A DNA stretch of 64,000 bases, taken from contig NW_019775444.1 in assembly GCF_001039355.2 (NCBI RefSeq), forward strand, positions 325,172-389,171. Direction: 5' to 3'. Below are positions 35,695-48,500 of the stretch, one piece after another. A model generated the notes under the pieces. That model was not told the origin of the DNA, made no database searches, and saw only the letters and a program-made list of their open reading frames with translations. The DNA is from Lingula anatina (taxonomy: Eukaryota > Brachiopoda > Lingulata > Lingulida > Lingulidae). Numbering within the stretch: position 1 is the stretch's first letter; each line of letters begins with the position of its first letter. The translations under genes were made by a program, and so were the position numbers.

Positions 35695-36349
35695 GTAAGT
35701 TGGTAACCCCGTGTGATATAAAAAGAAGCTGGCATTTATTTCATCGGTGCAATTTTGTTTATGTAGCTGCAGTTTGTACCCTACCTCACTCGCCAAACAA
35801 ATTGTCTTGCTACACGAACTGTTAAAACCTTTGTTCGTGTTTACATTTTACGATGCATGGCCAATTAAAACCTTTGTTATAGTTAATATTTTCCAAAGGC
35901 GAATACGTAATGAACAGCGTTTGCCTTTTGCGGAAAACTCCACCTGTGACGTAAAATTTACCACCGAAAGTATTTCGGCAAGTTTCATTGTATTTTCTCA
36001 CCAAAGATAAAGCGGCGAACTGGAGTTGAACGCGTTTCTCCCTTCCGGTGCCCAATACATGTTCTATTTCAGTCGCGTGATTCATCGTGCATGTCAGGTC
36101 GCAACCGCAGCGCGAGGGTCACAGCGAGAGCCCCTACCTGTCGACTTGCTAGCTGAATTAACACAAGAGACAAATATAAATCATTAATCACAGCACCTAC
36201 ACTGGGAGGTGAGAGAACTAAACCGAGGTCTAGAACTTCCGGTCTTGGAGCACAAATCGGGTATTTAACCATCACAGCTGGTGAAGTGCATACCAGACCG
36301 GAGTGTATTTTTAGCTGAGGCGAATTTAGCCAGCTGATTCTTTAACGTC

Positions 36350-36456
36350 AAAGGCACTTTTACAGACGGATTCGGTGAAAAACTAGCCAGGCTGAATATA
36401 GAAAAGAAGTGTTTCTTATTGTAACACACAGCTTTTTGGATTTATCACGTAAAAAG
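36350..36456 (+). other. Putative non-coding first exon of the first small heat shock gene
   Basis: The sequence ends in the donor AAAAAG|GTAAGCGCCC, which resembles the donor of the second gene (GAAAAG|GTAAGAGCCG at 49367). Parts of the preceding sequence are also alike (GATTCGG followed by a purine-rich stretch and GCTGAA). The start is approximate. If right, it implies a 7.9 kb intron to 44369. A local promoter at 44299 is the alternative. Confidence 0.35.
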
Positions 36457-37013
36457 GTAAGCGCCCGAGAACGCGTCTAAGGTGGTGTTAAACGCATGAA
36501 ACTTTTTGAAAGATATTTGAAAGGTAATATTTCTCAGTCTTTAAACTTTGCCACGCGTCGAATTAGAGCATGCATCTTTTAGCTGTAACTTTTCGTCCAT
36601 GGAAACAGGATATGGAGGGTTAATTCTAGATCATTTAGCTATTACTACATATATCATCTGTTATCGTACCACTTATTATGAATACAGGCTTTAGGTGAAA
36701 GCTATTTGGTGAATACCAAAGTCTCACTAGCATAGTTTTCATTGCCTTATGAAAACCGGTAAATTGCATCCATGATTATAGTGTAAATTGGCAAACTAGC
36801 TCGTAGCACGATAGTTTCTCTAAGGTGAGGAGAAAGCAGGTGTCATACCGAATTATTTTTGAAGGTACTTATGATGGTGCGTTGTGAGAATGTTGCAAAA
36901 AAGACAAAAGGTTAAGCAATAACATGGGCTAATTACTTGGTTGATTAAGTGGTGCAGCAGTTGTGTGAGAAAGAGAATGTTGTGTTGGTGGTTGCGTGCA
37001 CGCGCGCGTGTGT

Positions 37014-37014
<1 letters not shown>

Positions 37015-37047
<33 letters not shown>
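37015..37047. repeat. GA microsatellite
   Basis: A run of AG dinucleotides, preceded by a CGCGCGTGTGT stretch. Confidence 0.95.
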
Positions 37048-37050
<3 letters not shown>

Positions 37051-38464
37051 CTGTTTTATATGCCATAGCTTGCCCCATATATTTTATTGCTTGAAACAAG
37101 TGCTATTTAATTACTGCCTGTCTGTACTTCATGTAGATAGTATAGATCTCTTTACACTAATTCAGTGGTGCATCAATGTTATATTACACCAATCGCCGAC
37201 TTATTCAGACCTTGGTTATTAAATCTTGGCCTGGTGGAAGAAGTTATTTTTTAAAAACTTTTATCAGATGTTTCACGAAAATAGAATACCCCGAGCTGTT
37301 TGTTCAAACTGTGTCGCTTTACTGAAATTCATTGTTTGAAACGGACTACGATATATAACTTTTGCAAACTAAAAAGATCGATTTCGGTTTAACCTGACAT
37401 TTTTATTTCGACAAAATTTACTAAATGAACTACTCTATCCATTAACTCAACAGACTCAATTCAAAAGAAAACGTTAACAAATAACTGGCAGCTCCTATTG
37501 CAAACAAAATCCATTTGTTTTGAAAATCGAAAGTGGTTTGTCAACAACTTCAGGATAATGGTACACATTGACATCAGCTTATTCTAATAAAACTCTCTAT
37601 TAAATAAAACACTTGGGTTTAAAGGTTTGAATGACAATAAAATTGCCAATCCTCACCGATGACATCGCATAAAAAAGACATGCTAAAGGACCTAGAGGCA
37701 CATCTATATGTATTTTAATTAAATGACCAGCCAATGGTACATAGTAGATAGCTTAGTGGTCTGAAGTACATTAGTTTTGATGAAGATTTCAGACATGGGC
37801 CCTTGTTAATACGCGTGTTCTTGATAAAACCCGATTGATATAAGTTTTCCTACACCAAGGCACTGAATGTGTCTGCGTGTAGAACAGAATACAGACGGAG
37901 TTCCGAAACCTCCGTGTATTTATATACCATCGTAGCGATATACCCCACATACGAGTCCAAATATTGAAAATTGACCTTTAAAGTCTGTCGACATTTCTTA
38001 AGCATATTCCACAGGAGGTAATTATTTGGCATTGCTTTCGATTTACATTTGATACCGGTAATTGCTTGCATCACCTACTAAGTTATAGTGTTTGTAAAGG
38101 TACTGGCATTTCTAGCGTTCGTTTCACGTGGAGCATTTTTTTCTTCATTTTCTTTTTACCTTTCTTTTGTTTCACAGTTAACCATTACTTCACTGACAGT
38201 AAATCCTCTGTAATGGTTTTTTTTTGAGACGACAAAGCCCCTATTGAATGATACGACCTCAGATTGTGCGTGGGGAATGATATACGTTCTGCTGGGGCGG
38301 AGAGAAGTAACCCAAGTCAAATGTTGTGTGGGCAAAAGACTATTTTTGCGGCTACCCAGTAAATATCTTAATTTTAAATGAAGAACCACAAGAATGTTGC
38401 ATCAACATTAGTCCTCTACTCACATAACTTTTTTTCATTGAAGCCCAGAGATAATAAGGTCTAA

Positions 38465-38631
38465 GGGGGTGGGGATGAGGGTGGGGGTGGGGTGGTTACC
38501 GTGACTGTCATTCGTTGTACCTGTATTTGTCCACATTCCAATAATGATATGAACAATATTGTGCTAGTTTGTTCCAACTGTTCTTGGTGCTCCCTCACCC
38601 ACCCCCCCAACCACCCCTATCCCCACCCCGG
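38465..38631. repeat. Inverted G-rich and C-rich tracts
   Basis: GGGGGTGGGG-type sequence at 38465-38496 faces its near complement, CCACCCC-type sequence at 38597-38631, across about 100 bp. Each arm has at least four G runs on one strand and could form a quadruplex, or the two could pair as a hairpin. Confidence 0.7.
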
Positions 38632-41600
38632 AGAAAAATGCACTCACGGGGCTACACTATGGAATGCAGTGTGGCAAGCAGACGGAAATGAAGAGAACAG
38701 TCTCTGCATTGCGACAGTGGTCCCAGACCTTTATTACAATAGATGTTCAACCTCACGTTGTTCCTTATAGTATTAATGCAGCCAGGTTTGAAGAATGTCC
38801 GGTCATGAACGGTAGGGCAGATAGAAAATTCTAACATTTATAGATAATTTTCTCTATCAAAAAGGTGGAGCGTTGCGATTCGTGCATTGAGGATATGTGC
38901 AAAAAAATCAATTAATAAAAATTAAAGGTGCACAAATCGTGGGAAAACCGAACACTCTAACGAGTAAATGCTGCCTTAACGAGCTGCTATGATTTGGGTC
39001 ATTTACTTGCCAAAAAGAGAAAAGGCGGGTTTCTAAAAACGGGTTTACGTCACAATAGTTGTCTTCTTTTATGACGCATTTGACATGATCATTTTCTCGG
39101 ATTTTTTTCTTTAAAGTTGTGATCTTTTTGTTTGAGAGTTAAGGCCCCGAGCGTATATACGGATCATTTAGTAACAACTGTAATACATTTGTGATGTATC
39201 TCAACAATAAAATGTCATTCATGTGTTACAAAACAGAAGCACCTCTTCCACTTTCCCGGATACTGCTGCTGTCGAGACGTTCAATAAAATAACTGTTCCT
39301 AGTTTTTTCCCACTAGAATAAATATACTGTAAATGTATATATACGTGCAGTATACCTGAGAAATACTCAATGCCAATGTCAAGTGATACTCGTCTTCTTA
39401 ATTCAACGCAGGAATTTATCTTTACAATAAAATAACAAGGCGATGTCAACATGATCAACCCCTGAGATAAATTACACCAAAAAGGTGTTCACATGTCCCC
39501 GCCTGATGTTTATCTGAAGAAAGTCTGATACCAGTGGGAAGAAAAAGCGGGGAAATAAGTATATCATAACTGGGCGCATTCCCACCAATATTAAATCAAT
39601 GGAACTGGTTTACATATGCTCCAGATTGGAAATTATAATAAAAAAAACCAATATTCCAGTTAACTCGATAATATAAAACGCCCCTTGACCCCCCTTGACC
39701 CCGTAATAATGTACTGAAAGTATTCGAAAAAATAAGGGTCACCGTCTTGATTACTTGAACTGCGGCATTCAGATCGGCCGATCTGAGCACAGTGTGAACG
39801 CGGCATTCGACCTTGCTTTTTATATGACGATTAATGTTAGGAATACTTGCATTCTGTGACCATCCCAAAATAATGGTTTTCTGTATAGAATGTATTTAGG
39901 TCACACTAAGTAGAGATTTCTCTTATCTCACTTGTAAAACAGGTGTTCTAACGAGCCCCACATAACAAACAAAAACCCTCAAACATTTTTATATTCCGTG
40001 AAAGCATTCATATAGCTATTACAATGACATGAAATCTAAATTTACGTGAGCAATTTTAAATACACATTTTATCTTGAAACATGATGACAAGGGTGCTTGA
40101 AAAGACCATTTGGGTAGATTATACAGGTGAATTTTTCATGTAAAACTACACATGCACATTTACATCGCTCAACTCCGTTGTGAAATGAAAGCCCTGTAAT
40201 TTCAACATACATGTAAGTTTCTTCATCCTTAGTCTGTTAGGTCAGGTCTTTCCCCGGCATTTCCCAGACCAGTAGTTCTGAAGATAATAACAACAATGTT
40301 TATTTGCAACTAAGTTGTGCAATGATATAAAATGTTACATTCACTAAGTGAGAATGAGACAAATAAATTTGTTAATTGAAAGTGTTAAGATGAAATAAAA
40401 CATTTGGCACGCTGAAGAAATTAAAAATACATTAAGATTAAGATTTATTAAAAATAGACTGTGTTTCCAGAGCTTTTGCTTAAGCTTTACAATGCTGCAC
40501 CACGTTTTCTATTTACACTAAAAAATATCAAGAACAAAATGTACGCCCCGTGCAGTTCCAACCGTGGCAAGTATGAAGCACGCATTACCTGTCTAACTAC
40601 AGGAAGGTAATATAGCTCCGGCGCACGATTGAGTAACTTAACTAATTTGTTAGCTTTAACTTTGCTGCATGTGTTCGTAGTGCATTACTATACACGCTGT
40701 GCAATATTCCCCGAATCTTATATATTACTAGTAGTATATATATAGTATATCATGCCTGGCACCATACCGTTTACAGATTACTCAAGTATTACCATAGTGT
40801 TGTACTAGACTTATTTTAATCACATTGTGTGTTTTTGTGCGTTTTTAGATTAAAATAAATCAAATTTTAGGAAGACATAACATAGGCCTAATTCGTTGAC
40901 CAAAATGTCTTATTTCCTCGTGGTACCGCACATTTTTGTCACGCAGCCAGTGGACGGGATCCATATTCAGCGCACGGTCAGTGAAGTCAAGATTATTAAC
41001 TGTCCATGTTGTACCTGAGGTAAAGGTCAATGGGTCATTCTCAACAGGCACCATAGATTTCTATTTTGCCAATAACCTAGTCACTACGGAGGAGTAGAAC
41101 CACCCTTGAGAACTGGGGCCGTTTTTATCCTTCACTAAGGGGAGGGCAGGCTGGAGCTTGAGTGCTTGTGAATTGCCTTGCCAATTTCCCCTGAGGATGT
41201 TTAAAACTTTTTTTAATAATTGGTTGAAATGGCATGACATCGGCCATACCTTCGGTGGTGTACAGGAATTTAATTGTTGGCAGTAAACCAAGGAAATTGC
41301 AAAGTAGTAGTGGCCATGGCACTCCAGTTGAGGTTCGAAAACGTATAACAAAATGTTTCTGTCCATTCTTTCATTCTTTTTTCACAGCAAAATCGTTTTG
41401 TTATAAAGCTGGTAAGATCAATATAGAGATTCTCAGTCGGAAAATACGACTGCTTTTTGTTATCAGCGAAAGAAACATGCCTGGAAAATATGGTTTCTAA
41501 GAAAAATAAATGTTATCATTCGGTGTACGTGGAATTTGCGCCAATCGAGGCATTTCCTTAGAGAAAACCCCTTTTGTCAACCTTCTTCTTAGAAAGCGCT

Positions 41601-43154
41601 TGTGGAATATGGATCAATCTACCGCTCGTGTGACAGCCGAAAGGGTTTTTTTGACAGACGACAAGAATTTGACTAAATAAAAGATAGATGAACCCCATAA
41701 TGATCACAGTGAAGACGATATATCACACTGATGTTTCAGTGGTTTACCCAAATAATCCAAAGAAAAAAATGCAACTGCGCACGAAATCATATCATATGTC
41801 CCCCTAGGCAATAATAGAAAAATGTCATGAAGAATTTATAACTTTTACGGCTATTTTTAAACAATTATAACATTATGCATTTTTCAAGCTTTCAGATGTC
41901 CATATTTACAAGCATGCCTCAATGTACATTATGTACAAGTATATCTTAGGACAGCTTCCTCATACCGTTGACATCAAACGTGCCAGTAAACGGTGTTCTA
42001 TGTTAGTGCCCATGGGCATTAATTTTAAGTAGGGGCGTATCAAAAGACGCGGACAGAAAAAAAGGGCTCAATCTTGGACTTTTGGAACCAGAGAACGCCC
42101 ATGGCCTGGAGTGTTGACAGCCAAGACGTTCAGATGGCGTCTTTTTTAATTAATAAGTAGTTTGGTTTTGAAGTGAAAGTGAAAAACGAGCAAAGTGTAT
42201 GAGTAGTAATAGTTTTTCTTTACAGGAATCTTTAGCTTATTTGATGAATGGTAGTTCAAAGCAATTCATTTTCAAGATTAAGACTTAAGATGATAAAGGT
42301 TGTCTACCCACCACAAGAAACAGATAAAGGACGGGCTAGTTGCTTATGGACGCCCTTTTATCGTTTATTTCCCAAACCATTAGATCATGAATGTATTTAC
42401 ACAATGTTAGGGTGGATAAATGAAAATCTTCTTGCTTTTCAATATAAAGAATTACGATATTTAAATTACTTGCTTTTTAAACCATCTTTATTTATTTTTT
42501 GTAGAATCGGTCACGCTCGTATATTAGATTTAATCACTCCAACATCCTTAGACCCTTTTTAAAGCCATATTACCGGCGAACGTATTTTCGGATGTTAAGC
42601 CTTAATTCGTCTCACGTCGTGATTCAGGGGCACATAAAAGAGATGCCTGTTCAAAAGGCCTATTACCTTTTATGTCCTGGCCATGATTTCGAAATAAACA
42701 TAAATTTCCATTCTAGTTATAAGACGAAGGAAGAAATACAAATCATAATTATGAAAATGGGTTAATTGCATTCCAGCACGCCTTGACTCCATAATGCTTA
42801 CTGTAAGATAAATAGTCCATTTGAACACCCAGTTTTCAATTTTAATTAGGAATTGGATTATTTATGACGGGAACTAAAAGTGCTTTACTTTGATGGTTAA
42901 CTTCAGCGAATCTAAATAAGGTTTGCTGTCTTGTCCACCCCTGTGACACTTGATGCGGTAAAAGGCTGTTAATTTAGTGCGTTTTTGGCCCATTTACAGC
43001 GTAATTTGGGCACTGTTCCCACTAATGTACATTTGAACAGGTACGATGCTGTGTGTGTGCTGTGAAGAATTAGGAGTGTTGAAATAAGATTGTGCATCAC
43101 GTACAATAGCTCATACTGCTTCCTCCTCTGCACTTGTAAAGGTGAGCTTTGATT

Positions 43155-43192
43155 CTCTGTCTCTCTCTCTTTCTTTCTTCTCTTTCTCTCTC

Positions 43193-43230
<38 letters not shown>
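43155..43230. repeat. CT then CA microsatellites
   Basis: A pyrimidine CT/TTTC tract runs into (CA)n at about 43199-43230. The long overlapping ORFs on both strands here are repeat artefacts. Confidence 0.95.
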
Positions 43231-43232
<2 letters not shown>

Positions 43233-44298
43233 GGCATATATAAACATACACAGGCAAGCTCTAACGAAAACAGGCACGCGCACTCGCGAGTGCACGCACG
43301 CACACACACACCAGCACACATGCAGTCACGCATACATGCGGAGCGCACCATACGTGCAATATTAAATAATATGATTGTCAAGCAGCTAATTGATATATCC
43401 CTCAGATAACAGCTGTGCAGTCAGCCTATAAGTTTTAAGAAACATCCAGGCGAAAAAAGCATCCAGAATACGTAAAACGAAACGTTGCTGATTAGACAGT
43501 CTTTCACCTTCTGGCAGATGCTCTGCATAGATACCTAGTTCAGAAACATGTTTTAACGCTTAAGAGGTTATTTAATGTTGAGGCTACATACCAAAGTAAA
43601 TTAAGTGTCTTAGGCACATCCTAAGCCAATCCTTACGTGAAAGTTTTTACCATTACCAAACCTATACAAAACGTGCTGGCGTGTTTTTTATAAACCTGAT
43701 TTGGTTTCATTTCCGTGGAAGAGATAAACAACCCTTCAAGTCACCCTGAGTTTATGGACAGTCTTGGAGTCTCCACCCTCCCCATCCCCACCCTCGCTAT
43801 CCCCTGCCACCTTAAAGAAACAGCTGAAATCCTAGAGAGAGAATTCCCGTAGCTTCAAGGTTGATTTGTTAGACGGATTACATTCTCCGCATGCATGAGG
43901 CAAACAAGATACACGGGAGAAAAGAAAATTAATGGGATTCACCTGAAAAATATCACAGAACTTAATTTTATTTCATCACGCATTCAGGCCATGAGTGTTC
44001 AGTTAACAATGTTCCGTTTTAAAATTTGATTGGTGCATTTATTTCTGACTGTCACTATTTAAACGGGCGTAGCTCTATCTAGACTCGCATTTTGACTAGT
44101 TGGATTGCACCCCATAAACGCGTTTGATGAATAGGCAATTCAGCATGATGGTTAGTACGTGCAAGTCTTGCTGATGGTTTTTATCTTACTCACAGAAAAA
44201 AAAGAACACAGCGTTAGGTCTGGATACGAATTAATGTTTTTTCTTAACCATCAGCTTTGGGGGGATTTTGCCGGCGACTCACAATATACATTCTTTGG

Positions 44299-44306
44299 TA
44301 TATAAA
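44299..44306 (+). promoter_or_regulatory. Possible TATA box
   Basis: TATATAAA stands 127 bases upstream of the first small heat shock start codon. It would serve a local promoter if the distal exon at 36456 is not used. No good heat shock element was found beside it. Confidence 0.35.
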
Positions 44307-44432
44307 GTCGCACAGATGTATTTAAGATATTTTAATAAAAGAATGACGTGTTTTCTCTTGCATTGCAGGTGACTACGTTCAACAAGAAACAGATTTCCTG
44401 GAAAGGGAAAGCACTAGCTAACAGCCGTTGCC

Positions 44433-45557
44433 ATGTCAACAAGAATTAACGTGGAACAAGATTATCGAGGCACTCCAACTTTGGAACGTCTTAGGAAATC
44501 GGCAACTATTGATGATCCAACTTCTCCGGGTAAGAAACGCGTCACTATCCAAACTGATGCAGATTCAGGATATGATGAACCAACGAGAGGTCGCCCCATA
44601 AACATTCACCGTGAGGGAATTAGCCCAAGACATTCACCTCGCTTGGCCCACCGTATGATGACAGAGCCTGGATTTCAAGTCCCAACTGATCCTTTCTTCG
44701 ATTTTCCTCACAAATCGGGACGAAGATTTGACGACTTTCACCGCCGCGCCTCACCAAACCCAATGGCGTCGGATTGGGAGCGAGAAATGGAGCGCATGCA
44801 GCGTGAGTTTTTCAGAGACAGAGACAGAGATTTCAATCAAATGCACAGTCCGCCGGGGCCGGACAGAGTAGTAGAGCGCACCATCAATATGCCTCCGACG
44901 AGGCATGCCGCAGATATTCACGGAGATTATTTCAGGAACATGGAGTCCAATTCCCCTAAAGACGATGTCAAAGTGGCGTTCGTGGCCGATAAAGATGGCA
45001 ACCCAAAATATACAGTTAAAATGTTCATGGGATCCAACATCAAACCGGAAGAACTTTATCTCTCCACCAATGGTCAAAATGTAACCGTTGAGGTGAAGCA
45101 AAATATCCAAGAAGGAAATTCAACCGTTACCAGAAAGTACAGCCGGAGCGTGGTGTTACCAGATTCCGTACAGGCGCAAAAAGTTGAGGCGTCTCTCGGG
45201 CCAGACGGGACGCTCGTTCTGGAGGCTCCAGCAACACCCCCAGACTACAACCACCACCGTGAAGCCTCTTTCACAAGCAACTGGCCCATCGTCAGCGATC
45301 CCGATTCCCATGTTCGTAAAATACGCCAAGAACTTTACCTCCCAGACTACCCTCCGGAAAACATAAAAGTGAAAACAATTAATCGTAAAGTCGTGGTGAA
45401 TGCAGAGCGAGAGGAGAATATTAGCGGTGGCACAGAAAAGAGGGTCTTCAATAAGGAGTTTGAATTGCCGGAGAATGTTGATCCCTTTAGTGTCAATGCA
45501 CATGTCACCAAAGACGGCAAACTGATCATTGAGGCGCCCTTAAAGTTGTCGAATTAA
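44433..45557 (+). CDS. Small heat shock protein with two alpha-crystallin domains
   Basis: 374 residues in a single coding exon. The family consists of ATP-independent holdase chaperones that bind unfolding proteins, mostly as oligomers in the cytosol. The N-terminal 176 residues are polar and rich in Arg, Ser and Pro, with a WEREMERMQREFFRDRDRDF helix near 116-135. Two alpha-crystallin domains follow, about 178-270 and 294-372. The second keeps the typical strands and ends DGKLIIEAPL; the first ends DGTLVLEAPA. Most family members have one such domain; two-domain forms are known in flatworms. The start ATG follows GTTGCC, and the exon begins at acceptor TTGCATTGCAG (44369). Downstream lies a diverged paralogue. 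There is no clear C-terminal I-x-I/V motif. The family call is secure. Confidence 0.95.
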   Translation: MSTRINVEQDYRGTPTLERLRKSATIDDPTSPGKKRVTIQTDADSGYDEPTRGRPINIHREGISPRHSPRLAHRMMTEPGFQVPTDPFFDFPHKSGRRFDDFHRRASPNPMASDWEREMERMQREFFRDRDRDFNQMHSPPGPDRVVERTINMPPTRHAADIHGDYFRNMESNSPKDDVKVAFVADKDGNPKYTVKMFMGSNIKPEELYLSTNGQNVTVEVKQNIQEGNSTVTRKYSRSVVLPDSVQAQKVEASLGPDGTLVLEAPATPPDYNHHREASFTSNWPIVSDPDSHVRKIRQELYLPDYPPENIKVKTINRKVVVNAEREENISGGTEKRVFNKEFELPENVDPFSVNAHVTKDGKLIIEAPLKLSN

Positions 45558-48500
45558 TAAAAACTTTAGGTCATGATTCACCATAAGTATTAACTTGTAC
45601 GTATCCCAGAGTGTACATAAAAAGCCTTGATAATATATGATAACGGGTTTTTGTAATTAGCAAGGTTGCTATTTCCGCGTTCTTGCTGTAATAAGCACTT
45701 AAATACAGGCGGACAGTAACCTATAGATGTAAGAACACGAAGAGATAGTTCAGTGTTCGTAATCGTACTACTGGCATTTAAATGTCATCAATCGACTAGG
45801 GAATCAAAATCATTGTAATTTTAAGGGTAATACTGCGTACATGTGACTGGGTTTAAGTTCTTCCGTATTGGTAACCGTTCTATTGTATACCCAAACACAG
45901 TTCTGTGTGTTTATGTTAAATAGGGTTATATATTGTATAGATACATGCACTACTAAAGAAGCGCAAGTGATAACTATATTGGGAAGAGTGATTATGCTGT
46001 ATGCTTTAATAGGATCTCTACAGTTAAATGAATGAAGCAAAGTCTTTCTGTTTCTACTATTCAGATAAGTGTCTTTTGCGGTTTCTTAATGTTATTTAAA
46101 TTATTGAGATCCTGTCTGTTTGTCAATGTAAGATATTCTTTTAGGACAACCGGCTTAAACCAGTTTCATAAGTTATGAGTAATGGTGAGACGCCATGTGC
46201 TGTGCAAAACGCATACTGATGCAGGGACATACATTGACAAAACTGCTATGTTCACGCAAATATACATGTGAGGAAGTAATGACACTGCAAAACCTCTCAG
46301 GCGGAGGTCTAGTAGCACTGCAAGGTTTATATATCATTTTGACGTACAGAAAAGAAGGGCAAAGATGCGTGGGATCTTTGAGATATATATTTTGTGCAGT
46401 CTGAACACATTCATCTGATGACGCAAGTTTGGCTGATGTCCGGTCAAAAGTAGGTCTTGTGTGAACGCAACCTAATTTCACTTAATGTTACGTAGCCTTT
46501 TTAGAGAAAAGATGAGCACCGGAAATCTTCGTGCTTTCTGGAATCATCATGAGTCACAGGTAGAGAGGAGGAGTCAATTTGAAAACGAAAAAATTTCAAG
46601 AGTACTTTAATTGACTCTAGCCCAACACAACTGTAATGATTTAAGGTAAATTTTAGTTTGAATGTACTCACCGCACATAAACTTGAAAAGGACAATTCAT
46701 GTTCACTGTAAAATCAAACTTAATTTTACCTATTTACTTGGCTTCGTGAAAAAGATTACGGTTATTTTATTTAATTAATCGTCATTTGCCTCATTTCTCA
46801 CTGTTCAAATATTCCCACCTTGCTACATGTATACTTATTATGAATATAGCCGTTATTTTTCATATGTTCCATAAACAAGCAATAAGTGTCAACTAATAGA
46901 AATATCAGGTAAGCTTGGATGTTTTATGGCCTGCATTATGCAATGCGGAGAACACTAACATCCAGTGTTATGGATGTAGCCAGATATTCAAAACGAATCG
47001 GATATTTCCACAATATACAGCAGTAAGACTTGGTCTTTCCTCTCTATATATATTTGTGCCTCGGGCTTTTGGGTGTTTTTTGCATAAAAACGGTGGACGC
47101 ACTACACCCTGTAATCACATACAGCGAATCAAATGTTTAACCCTTGCACTGACAATTACTGAGTAACTACATGTATGGTAAAGCATTTCCGTATTCTTAC
47201 CTTCCATGCTGATTTGATCAAAATGAATTGAAGTAAATGTGTACACGTTTTCATCACTTCCCTTTGTTGTTTTAATTAAAATTACTGTACATACAATATT
47301 ATTCGAAATTGTTATCAACTTAAGTTGCAAAATAAATATAGATATTTAATGTCTGTTATGTTATTTTTTTTAAAGGTCCATTTGACAAAAAGTGAACATT
47401 TTGCCAGTAACGCAAAGATTTTGCGTAAAATTTCATTATGCGTTACAAAATAATCATGTTATCAGTATCCCTTTTGGGCAATGTAATTTGGGGCATAAGT
47501 TGGAACTACATGTACATAAATAATAAAAAATACTGAGAAAACTGATTTCAAAAACTATTCATACCCGCACAAAAACGAAGTAGATACTCCAGCGCAGAAG
47601 ACTACTGCAATCATACTGCAAACATGCTTCAAATCTGCTTCGACGTGGGAGCTAATTAGCATATTTGAAACATGCTTCTATCATGCTGCTAATCTACTGC
47701 ATTAATGCTCCTCCTCTGTACAACCCTATGTAATTTTTGAAGTAGAATTGCAGTAGGCTATGCTGCATTTCTACTGCAAATATGCTCCACACCTCTACTG
47801 CGTTAATGCTTCTTTGCTACTTCGATACTACTGCATTTTCGTGCGGGTAGTGTCTGTAGAAGGGCTCAAAATTCTTGATCTACAGAAAGGACAAATTAAT
47901 AGTTTTTAAGTCAGCAATAAATCAAATATAATAACGATGTATGTATGTGGCACACTACAAACATTCAGTTATATATTTAGAATGGTACATTTGGCGCAAT
48001 CCTCACTAAGTACATTGTAGGCCTACACATCAGACCTTCCCAGTGAATATGCCGTTTGCTGGCAGATGTAGGGTATGTAAATTTTTTTCACTTTTATTTG
48101 ATTTGGTGATTTTAGTCCAGATATACAAAGGCTGTAAGGGTTATTTTTATTGACACGTCATATTTAGGGGACACTTACTAATAAGTCTGTTGAGAAATAA
48201 CTAATCTGAACTTATAGTAGGAGCTTTTGCACCGAGTGCGGTAGAGAAGACAAACAGTCGCAATCTATGCCTTGAAAGAATTTGACCTGAGCTGATGACC
48301 CTTTTACACTGTTTTATAGAAGCCGTAGCGGTAAACAAGAAGTTATTCACCTGTTTACCCACTTAGTGTGGGTGGGGCCAGGCACTTCGTGAATGTACAT
48401 ATTGCTCATACATGTGCAAACAACGCCTTCACACAATAAAAAATAAACTGCGCAATTTTATGACAAGTATGAATGAGATTCATCAGGAAACCTTAAATGG

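Larger units (their letters stand above)
35700..44368 (+). other. Intergenic DNA or long 5' UTR intron
   Basis: No protein-coding exon was recognised. It contains a GA microsatellite (37015-37047), inverted G-rich/C-rich tracts (38465-38631), a 16-bp palindrome CAGATCGGCCGATCTG (39770-39785), and adjacent CT and CA microsatellites (about 43155-43230). Small ORFs here follow the simple repeats or look random. Confidence 0.6.

Noticed and set aside
36229-36240. Heat shock element upstream of the first small heat shock gene (GAACTTCC)
   Set aside because: The GAA and TTC half-sites are one base too close for an HSE.
42248-42562. Plus-strand 104-codon ORF
   Set aside because: Its nearest upstream acceptor (TTCTTTACAG) would read into a stop if joined to 35694; composition is not convincingly coding.
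42969-43409. Cys/Val-rich and His/Thr-rich ORFs on both strands
   Set aside because: They are readings of the CA/TG and CT microsatellites.
44751-45503. Minus-strand ORFs of 115 to 119 codons
   Set aside because: Shadows of the small heat shock coding exon; no domain resemblance.
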